Positions 45,810 to 56,200 of a stretch of 64,000 bases of DNA are shown here, in pieces. Each line of letters opens with the position of its first letter. The stretch's first letter is position 1. The notes under the pieces were generated by a model. The model made no database searches. It worked only from the letters and a program-made list of their open reading frames with translations, and had not been told where the DNA came from. Position numbers and translations under genes: made by a program. Where the stretch lies: positions 29,383,133 through 29,447,132 of the forward strand of contig CM039502.1 in assembly GCA_022432975.1 (NCBI GenBank), read 5' to 3'. Source of the DNA: Begonia masoniana. Lineage: Eukaryota > Streptophyta > Magnoliopsida > Cucurbitales > Begoniaceae.

Positions 45810-47275
45810 TGAAGATCCAATAGAAAAAAAAAATGTGATTATTGATTTTTATATTGTCTTTCTCCAAAAACATAAGGTTGACATTGAAATTGTTGAATAT
45901 GATCTTATCAATTTTCATATGGTCACGAAGGGTTCTAAATCTCAATAGTGCATTGATACTGTGATTGAAGAGTTAAAAGTCAATAAGGACAAGAACGTTT
46001 GGAATCTCATCTTATTGTTTGAAGGTTTGAAATCCATAGATTGAGGGTTTCAAATGGTAATATTGAGAGGATGACTCAAAAGGAAGGTATTAACTAAAAA
46101 ATATTCCTGCTTTATTTTTATTGAAATACTCTTTTAGAATATTATGGCATTATAGCTCACTTTGACTCTTGATCTATATCATAAGAATGTGAAAACTATA
46201 TTCATCAATGATGATATTGATGAAACAATGTACATGGTACAACCAGAATCTTATCGGATTATGCAAAGGATCTAGTTTGTGAATTAAAAAAAAAACAACC
46301 TACGGCCTTAAGCAAGCCTCTCATCAAAGGTATTACCAATTTCATCGCTTCATCATCTTCTTTGGTTTTGAGATGAATTATGTTGATAATTTTTTTGTAT
46401 CGTAAGTTCATTGGGAGCAAGTCATCAAGTTTATATGTTGATGATGTACTATTTACCATTCACGACATATGAATATAAATATGTCGAGATCGCTCTAAAG
46501 ATATACTTCTATTATCACAAAAGAGTTATACTCAAACAATATTCAAGAGATTTGACATGCAAGATTTACTCCTATTGCTAAGGCGACAAATTTAATAAAG
46601 ATTTATGCCCTAAAATTTAGTTAAACTAAAGAAATGCATACAACTCCTTATATGTCGACAATAGGAAATAAAATATATGCTCAAGTATGTACACGTTCAG
46701 ATATTGCGTATATAATTATTTTATAATTTAGAGGAACCCTTAACTAAATCACTGGGTTACAGTCAAAAGAGCCATAAAGTGCCTACAGAGAAAAAAAAAA
46801 CCTCGTATGCTCACATATAGAAAATCAAATCACCTGGAAATTATTAAGTATTGTGATTTCGACTTTGTTAGATATGAAGATAGTTGGAAATCAATATTAG
46901 GATATATCTATTTAATAGTCGGAGAACTGTTTTTCACAAAAGTGATAAGTTGACACTTTTAGTTTCTTTATGAAACATCTAACGATGAAATATAGTTATG
47001 AAATTTTGTCATTGAACAATTCTAAAAGAATTGAAAGACCATTGAGGTTAAATTGTGAGAATAAGTCAAAACAGGAGCTTGACTACGTCGAAACATAAAG
47101 ACATCAAGTTCTTAGTTGTTATACGAAGAATTCAGAGTGGTCATTTTTCTATTGAACATATCAGTACAAACTATATGATTGCGAATCCGCTTATTAAGGT
47201 TTTACCACACAAGGTACTTCATGTGCACACTACTCACATGGATATTGAATTAGCTGAGGATATATTATTTTAGTG
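45810..47275 (+). pseudogene. Decayed Ty1/copia RT and RNase H (element L)
   Basis: Scattered over three frames are copia landmarks in the right order: a KDKNVWNL-like segment near 45985, then MVQPES before YGLKQAS (46301-46321), the RT catalytic box LYVDD (from 46431), MSTIGNKIYAQVCTRSDIAY near 46655, the MLTYRKSNHLEIIKYCD segment near 46810, and the RNase H end at 47055-47273 (KHKDIKFLVV, IEHISTNYMIANPL). Many stops and indels show long decay. Its 5' half may lie left of 30397, separated by the second TE stack. Confidence 0.8.
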
Positions 47276-47687
47276 AGAGTTTGTTGTTTGTATTTAATTG
47301 TGCATATCTAATGTTCGATTGATAGACACTATTGTTTTATTTTGTTCTGTAGATTAAACTTTTGGTTTCTTTGATTTTACTTTGATTCTTAAGTATTGTT
47401 GATTCCATAAAGAATAAGGTTAGACCATTAGAAAATAAGCATTTTATGACCCTATCACATGTAATATCCTTGATACATACTCATGTTTGATCTATGTCAT
47501 TTTGTTATATTGATATACTTGACCATTGATTGATATAATTACCAATAAGTGTGATGAAAACTATTTTTTTTTCTTATATTGATATGATTGATGAACAAGA
47601 TTATTTAAAAATACTTTGGTAATAATAGAAACTCATGTGCACATAAGAATTTTGGTGACGTACAATTACAATCAAAATGTATAGTTC

Positions 47688-47760
47688 AAGTGAGAGATTG
47701 TTGGATTTATTTATAATTAATTAGTGGACTTATATATTTAATTATAATTATATTTTAATA
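47688..47760 (+). repeat. Copia L polypurine tract and start of its 3' LTR
   Basis: AAGTGAGAGAT is followed by TGTTGGATTTAT at 47699, a standard copia junction. The LTR runs to the right, but its end could not be fixed. No matching 5' LTR was found. Confidence 0.6.
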
Positions 47761-49388
47761 GTTGTCATAAAGTCAAACTCTATTAAGTAATTAGACAAAC
47801 TGAGTTTTCATTTAATTAAAGTATGAGTACTAATGTGTAAATATCAGTAGTTAGGTTTAAGTTCGATAATGAAACGAATTTAACATAATCCACAAGTTAT
47901 AAATTCATGGTTATGGTCCATAGATCAAATTATGAGATATTTTCCATTCTCTTGACCTCCCATCTACCGCGAGAATACGTAGATTAAGGTAAAAAAATTT
48001 TGACTTAGAAGATAAAAGTCATCGGTCTCAAACTCGACAATGGTTTACAGAAACTAATAACAAAGACGTTTCATGGATTCAAATATGTTTCACAATTATT
48101 TCATCTTAGCGATTTTGACATGATCAATATGGTTATTTGGGTTGATGAAATTTGATTTACAAAATTTAAGTATAACATTGTTACGCTATGAAAGTTTGTA
48201 ATAAAATTGGCAAGCTTTGATACAGCCAAGCGGCCCCACATGCATTTAACGAGTTACATTAGCATATTGTTCTTGATCATAGACAAATGTCACAAAATTT
48301 TCCTCCTAAAATTTGTACCATTTATATATCATAAAGCTATAAAGACTAACTTGAAAATTTTACCATCTCCTATAATATTTATTTCAATATGTTGAAGATT
48401 TAGATCTAAACATCGTATAATAGATCAAATGTAAATAGCCTCATCAGTCGGCCCTCCCGCCAAAACAAGGCCCGACTGATCTTGTCTTGGATCAGAACCC
48501 GAGCCCACCTTAGCTGGCGTTCGAACCTTAACATTGTAATGCTCTTTATAAAATCTGCATAAACAACTTTAAAAAGTTAGTCCACGTGCTGGCTCTCTTG
48601 GAAAAACACAGGTTCAATTAAGGTCGATTGCTGACCCCTAAGTATGAACACATAAGATTAATATTTTCATTTATCAAATAAATACCATGGGAAGATAGTT
48701 GTTTATTCTGATCCAAATACTTTACAAATCACTTGCAACATTATTGACACGTGTTAATTAAATTAATGAATTTTTAATTTTATAAAAAGTATGGTTTGGA
48801 GTGGTTATTTTTCCAATATATATAAATATTTTTAAAAAGAGTATGAACAAATTCTTGTAATTTGGGAAGGACATCAATGCTTATAAAAATGTAAGGTTAA
48901 AATCAATTTTAACCCCAAAATATGAGATTATTTTGGAACATCTCTTAAACTAAAAATCTTAACATCTAAAATCTTAAACTACAAAAAAAATAACAAATCA
49001 AACTTTGGCGGGAGGCCGATCATCTCGTTCTGTCCAGTGTTTATGAACTATCTCTCAAAATAGAAGAGACAGTCATTGAAGTTCCTTCTCATTTTCTTAT
49101 CTTTATTTTCCTGCAACTAATGAGAGATCCCTACAACTAATGAAAGATGCCGCCGTTAAAGGATAAAGAGTTAACAAAGTATATAGATCGGTTTAGAATA
49201 TTTTGCTTGAGAACGAGACCTGATCTAGAACGGTGATCCCCTGTTCTCAGCCCTAATTTTAAGAACAGAAGTAGTTGCCTTGGAACGGGGACCAATCTCT
49301 GATAACCTATAAATTTAAAACAGAAGGTGATCGGTTCTGTTGTTATGTTTTTTTGAATAGTTTAAAGTTTTAGTAGTTAGAATTTAGG
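47761..49388. other. Copia L LTR remainder and upstream region of the CorA-like gene
   Basis: AT-rich, with no coding sequence. Notable sites are a hairpin ATCAGTCGG/CCGACTGAT at about 48443-48480 and two opposed TTTGGCGGGA-type sites (48455-48464 and 49004-49013). Confidence 0.4.
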
Positions 49389-49410
49389 GTGAAAATTAAT
49401 TTTAACCGAA

Positions 49411-49610
49411 GAATATATAAAGATGGTGACGGGGCATCAATGGTGGCAACTGCGAACGGTCCATACTCTCTTGATCGGCGCGCTTCTAGAATCGCTGGCT
49501 ATACTCATTCCTCCCACACCTCGTCTCTCTTCGTGGCTGCATATTGGTCTCTCTCGGGGGAGGAACGTTCTCGCAACTTATTCGACTTTTGAGCTCGACG
49601 GAGGTGGCTG
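49411..49610 (+). other. Candidate first exon or leader of the CorA-like gene
   Basis: A TATATAAA box at 49411 is followed by GC-richer sequence that is open in two frames (ATG 49423 and ATG 49439) and ends at a good donor, G|GTAACT at 49611. The acceptor TTTCCCAG at 50289 needs a phase-1 upstream exon. The only phase-1 frame here (ending ACG GAG GTG GCT G) has no ATG. Either this is untranslated leader, or an exon or splice site was missed, or there is an indel. Confidence 0.35.
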
Positions 49611-50289
49611 GTAACTCCGCCATCTTTTCATTTTTCTTTTCTTTCTTGATATGATAATGTTGTCAGGTGCAGCTAAATAGATAACAAATTTGATGATATG
49701 TTTTGCTTTTTAATGTATTTAGATTGTGATTTTTTTAGTGCTGCGTTGTTTGTTCTGGGAGGAGATACTGAATGTTAGAATGATAAGAAAATTGACGAGG
49801 AAGTGGATTCTAAGTTTGATATACTCTTGTCGTTGATGTTTAGAGTAATTTAATGGTTTTTGTGCCAATTCGTCGGTTGTCATACATCCAATCGAAGACA
49901 TATCTTGACTTGCATAGGAATGTTTCTTAAAAGAGGGATTTAGCTACATTGCATGAAGCGTTGAAATATAGAAAATTGCTGTTAAAAAGTGTTGTTTTAT
50001 AATAAAATTGGAAAGGATAAAGTATCAAGGAACTTGTAAACTTAGAAGGTCTGAGTCACTTTACTTTGTTATTTGAGAAATATCCCCCCACCTTATTGTC
50101 CTCTTATAATATATGGGTCGGGATAGGCAGGCTCAACAATCTTCAAAGGAGACTTTATTTAGCTAATTTTGAACAAACGATATTTAAAAAGAGGCGCTTG
50201 GGTTAAAACAAAAAGATATGTTATTTATTTTGTTTCATTTTAATTTTTTCTGTGCTATCTAAAAATAATGTTTGATGTTCATTTCCCAG

Positions 50290-53200
50290 ATGCTCTCAAA
50301 TGGAACACGACATTGGGGGAGAAGAGGGATCATTCTACTTCACTAGGAATTAGAACAAAGAAACCAGAAAACTATAAGATGTCTCCTGATAATGATGCCA
50401 TTCCTGGATGTCATCTCTGGAAGGATGGGCTTATTTGTGCTTTTGAATATGGTCGAGGACATAAGAAATTTGTTGATCCAAAGTCGGCTGTTAAGATTCC
50501 TGGCAAACAACAAACTCATGGTGACCTCACAAAGATGCAAGGGTTGAGAAATCGATTACAGGAGGATCATGATGAGGAGAAATTGTTGGAGATCTCATCT
50601 ACCAATGAGAACACAACTCATTCTGGCGAAGTTCATATCATAAAAAAAGTTGAAAATAATAACTGGGTACCTATTGGGTGGAATAGAATTTCAGAACTTG
50701 TCCAAAATATTCAAGTCAATGATGGATGGTTCTCACAGCAGTTTGAATTTATGGATGATAAAGATAACCTGACTGTTGCAGATTTAGCGGCACCTTATTG
50801 GGAGCGTCCAGTTGGACCTATATGGTGGTGCCATGTTTCTGCAAGCCACCCCGTTATTCACTCCTGGCTTAGTAACGCTCAGTGGTTACATCCTGCTATT
50901 AGTTTGGCTTTAATAGATGAAAGTCGACTAATAAGTGACCGCATGAAGCATCTTTTTTACGAGGTAAATTTCATTTCCCCACACTCCTAAAAACATCCTC
51001 CAAGCAAATAAGGTTGCATGGAGTTTGTAAATTGATGGTAGAACTTGTTTCAAAGTGCACTGGAAAAAATAGTTTAACTAATGTGAAGCTCGTGATGTTT
51101 CACCTGCATCTGCTTCAAGCTTCTAAGAGCAGTGTTTTTATGTACTAAAAACTTGAAAACTTCATATTTCCAGGGCTTTATTGGATTTCGTATTTATAAT
51201 TTTATTCTCATGGTTTCCTATAGAAGCGAAGATTATAATCTGAACAGACTTCAACTGCAAATTTAAAGCCAAAGGGAATTGATAGTATAGTTAAATACTA
51301 TTTCATTTTGTGCTTCTAGTCAGGTCCCAGTCCGGGTTGCTGGAGGACTGTTGTTTGAACTCTTAGGGCAGTCAGCTGGTGATCCATTTGTTAATGAGGA
51401 TGATATCCCCATTGTACTTCGCTCTTGGCAAGCTCAAAACTTCCTAATAACTGCAATGCATGTGAAAGGATCTGTATCAAACATAAATGTATTGGGTATC
51501 ACAGAAGTTCAGGTTGTTCATCCTTGAAAGAACTCTCAATGGCTTTTCAACATAGAATGAATTATGATCATATATTTCAATTAGTTTACATTTATATTTT
51601 TTGCTTGTTAAGTTGTTCCAATCTGTCTGGATAGGAGCTTCTTCTAGCTGGATATTATAATTCACCACGAACCGTGCATGAAGTAATAGCACATCTGGCT
51701 TGCCGTCTTACTCGATGGGATGATAGGTAATGAATGTTTTGACAATTTGTGTATTTTACATGACTATATCATAGATTCAGGCTTTCAATTAATTTTGTTT
51801 TAGTGGTTAATTTCTACAGCATAGCATTTTTCATTTCTTTTATTTTTCCTTATTTGCAGTTGTTTACTATTAAGAATGATTAATGGGATTACGTGATGGT
51901 TGATAAACTTTATCTTCTGGGTCATCTGTTCCTTAAAATTGGTTATGATGGCCTAAATCCTTGTCGTCAACCAAGTTTCTTTCTTTACATGGTAGAATAT
52001 TCTTAAATGGAGTGTACTCATGTCATACTTGCCATTTTTATATATTATTCAGGGACATGTTATGAAGGATGTTGAGAACATATGATTTAATATTATTGAA
52101 AGCCGTACCTATCTTTCATAAATTCAGGCAAATTGTTTCCTGCTAATCTTTAATTTATATGCATGTATGCAGACGAGCAGATAAATAGGTGATGCAAAAT
52201 TATTTGTCCACAAGATTCCAATACTGCATTCACGAAATTGATGAGTGTCTTTGTTTGATAAAAATGTCGTGTGGTCATTGTTTAATTAGTAGTTGCTTTA
52301 TATGAACTTCTCCTTAATTTTATTCTTATTAGTACACGTCTCTCATGATTTCATGATACAAACATTGTTTTCCTTTTATCATCGGTTTGTGTCAGGCTAT
52401 TCCGTAAGTCCATATTTGGCGCTGCTGATGAGATTGAATTGAAGTTTATGGACAGGTTCTATTTTATGCATCACATTATTTTAAGCGATATTGTTCTTCC
52501 ATTACTTTTATGTAATTGTCCATTTAAGTATTAGTGTTTTCCACTTATCCTATTATCAGGAGAAACCATGAAGACTTGAATCTTTTTGGTATAATCCTAA
52601 ACCAAGAAATCAGAAAGTTATCAAGACAGGTATTATATTTTGTGAAGTATCATCGACTTAAACATGTTTTTAAAAATAATTTTGTGTTTGAATCCAATTT
52701 TTCGAAAAACTTAGTTATTTAAATAAACTGAAAAAGAAAAAGATGAATTATTGAGCTTATTTAGAAAGGACTCATCTAATTCTAAATTTAGAAATAAAAA
52801 TAATTGTAATTTATAACCAGTTGAAAAATTATACCTTACATTTTTCAGCTGAAGGATTAAATTTGAGATTAGCAATTAGCATCCAATGTTTTTCCATCAA
52901 TTCAAGAAATTAATGTCCTTTTATTTATAATCATGGGAAAACATTCATTTTGCTGTTCTCTGGCAGGTTATCAGAGTGAAGTGGTCGCTTCATGCAAGAG
53001 AGGAGATTGTGTTTGAGCTTCTCCAACATCTTCAAGGAAACGTCGCTAGGAGTTTACTAGAGGGAATAAGGAAGAGTACAAGGGAAATGATTGAGGAGCA
53101 AGAGGCAGTTCGTGGCCGTTTATTTACCATTCAAGATGTCATGCAAAGTACCGTTCGAGCATGGTTACAGGTTCTTAACTTAAGCATTATTGGATCCCTC

Positions 53201-56200
53201 AACAGATTTAATAAAAATAATTAGATAATAAAAGAGATAAACTGATGCAGCAGCGGAAATAGAATAAGAGATATAGTCAAAAGAGAAGAAAGAGGAGAAT
53301 AGTTATAGCCAAGAAGAGGAGAAAAGAGGAGGAGAAACTCGAAAGAGAATAGGAGATTAGAAAATAAGGTTTAGGAAACCATTTCATTCAATAATCATCA
53401 TCATCATCATAATCATCCCCCTTCTAGGTTACGATACTTGATTTAAATATAAAAACAATTTAGAATAACAAAAAAATCCTAGAAGACGAAGAGCTAATTT
53501 TGACCAAAATAAATGATGCATGAGAAATAACAAAAATAAATATTGTATGGGAAATAACGTGACAAAATCAAGGATGTCCTCATCAATTCTCTCGGGGAAC
53601 GAGAAACTCTCATTCAAGTTGAAAGACCCATAGCACAACAACTAATCAACCTTCCAACCATAAGTTAAGCGGTTGAACAACTTTCTGTCGACGTCCACAA
53701 ACTTGTATGACCGGGGGCTTGGATCGAAAATCTTTAGAATTGTCTCATAATTTAGTAAAGAAATATCCTGATGATTTTGAAATAGCTCCAATAGGTCTGG
53801 ATCCAAATGCTGAAGTGTCTCTTTGCAAATCCACATACAATCACTGTTTGATCGATCCATCCAACGGACAAGAAAGCGCTGGACCTCACCTTCATTAGAA
53901 GGGAAAGGTGTCCAGAATCAACTGTTTGAGAAAACAATTGATTTGATGCTCTGATACCAATTTGATGCAGCAACGGAAATAGAATAAGAGATATAGTCAA
54001 AAGAGGAGAAAGAAGAGAAGAAATAGGAGAATAGTTATAACCAAGAAGAGGAGAAAAGAGGAGGAGAAACTCGAGAGAGAATAGGAGATTAGAAAATAGG
54101 GTTTAGGAAACCATGTCATTCAATAATCATCATAATTATCATAATCATCTCCTTTCTAGGTTACAATACTTGATTTAAATAGGAAAACAATTTAGAATAA
54201 CAAGAAAATCCTAGAAGACGAAGAGCTAATTTTGACCAAAATAAATGATGCACGAGAAATAACAAAAATAAATGTTGCATGGAAATAACATGACAAAATC
54301 AAGGATGTCCTCATCATAAACCACCGGTAATATGTAGTAAGAATATTTGGAATACGTATCAAGAACAACGCCAAGTATTCGAGAGGCCTTACCATCTCCC
54401 AAAACAGTAATTACTTCTTTACATAGAGGATCACTCCCTAAATACTCGCTTTACTCCCACACGTTCTTAACTGAATCTAACTAGAAAGATGGAGAGATCA
54501 GGAGTGTAGAAGACTTAAGGAGGAATAGACGAACTATGAAGTGAAGAGAGTAGAAGAATTGAGGAGACAAGCGAATCAGAAATAGGGAGAAAATCATAGG
54601 CCTCCAATTGAAATAATATATGCAAGAAGAAGGAAGAGTTTAAGTGGTGGAACAAAATGGAAGGAATTGCAAATTTCAGGAGGAAAGGAGGATTCAGTAC
54701 AAGCGTTGGGATGACAACGCAACAGCACTGGAACCAAGAGGACAACGCTTTTGGGTTGATTCCTCAGCGCTCCATCCCTGAGTCATTGTGCACTGCACAA
54801 CATTTGAGCATTGTAGCGCTAGAAATAAGCACTGCAACATCAACTTTCTGTGCTGCACACTGAATAAGAGTGTTGTAGTGCTGAGACAGTTTCCAAAAAG
54901 CCTTTAACTATTTTACAATTGTGTGAGTTTGATTATGTAAAATCCTATTGTAGTATGGAAAATTCTCTCTAGAAAATTGTGTTTTTCTTGTTTGGATACC
55001 TATCAAATTCGTATCAGAGCAACGATCTCGATGGCAAGAAAAAAGTTTGATGAAAGAACAATTACTCTGGAAAAAGAACATAGGTCAAAAAGACTGACAG
55101 TTGGGAGAAAGAGATGGAAGAAATGAAACATGAGTGACAACGAATTCTAGGAATGAAAAGGTCATGGAATTAATGTCTCAGAATATGGCAAAACTTATGC
55201 AATCTATGAAAGATCAACAACATTTCATCAAGTCTGTGGCATCAGAAAAAGTTCTAAAGAAAAGTTTTCAATGGGGCCCATAAAGTTTGAAAATGTGGAA
55301 GAAAATTATGTCAAACAAACTGGAAGGTTTCAAAGTTCAGTAGAGAGCCGAGAAAATAATAGAACAAAGTGGGCTCCAGATTTCAAACCGGCTGCTGTTT
55401 TTCAAAGAGAATGATCCAATTTTATTAGAAATCCCGGTGTTCAATGGCGAACATTCAGATGGATGGTTGTGTTAAGTGGAACGGTGTTTCGAGGTAAATA
55501 ACTTTAATGAAAGAGATAAACTTTTGATTGTTGCTATTTATTTAGATGGAAATTCTTTGACATGGTTTCAATGGGTGAAATCTAAGGGTGGGATTTGCGA
55601 ATTGGCAAGATTTAAAAAGTAATTATTGCTACGATTCCGTCTCATTCAAGATGGTGGTTTATGAGATAAATTTTAAGCTATTAAACAAGAAATTATGGTA
55701 GTTGAATTTCGACAAGTTTTTGAAACTCTGACGGCATCCTTAAAAGGGTTACCGGAGAAAGTATTAGAAAATAAATTCATTAATGGGTTAAAACAATAAA
55801 TAAGGTTGGTAGTGAGGATGTTAAAATGACTAGGATTAATACAAGTGATGGATGTAGCACAAGGTGTGGAAGATCAAAATATAATGTTGGGAAGGAAAGT
55901 AGCCATAGGGGAACTAAATTTAAGGACCTTGATTCTATACGTGAAATGGCATGTCATAAAATAAATTTCAATTCCAAAGTGTATCTTCGACTGAAAAATC
56001 TCCTAACTCAAAGAGGGAAATTCACACAAAAAGATTATCAGTAGTGGAGTTGCAAGCAAGAAAAGAGAAGGGATTATGTTTCCGATGCTATTAACGTTTT
56101 ACTGTTGGGCTCAATGCGGAAAAGAGTTGAAAGTGATGCTTGTTTAAGATGAAGAAAAGAGAAGGGATTGTGTTTTCGATGCCATTAACTTTATACTATT

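Noticed and set aside
48443..48480. microRNA precursor at the ATCAGTCGG/CCGACTGAT hairpin
   Set aside because: The stem is only about 9-11 bp, too short for a plant microRNA precursor.
53429..53641. Small host gene on the minus strand in the intron
   Set aside because: It lies across the LTR and internal boundary of element F and contains its sequence.
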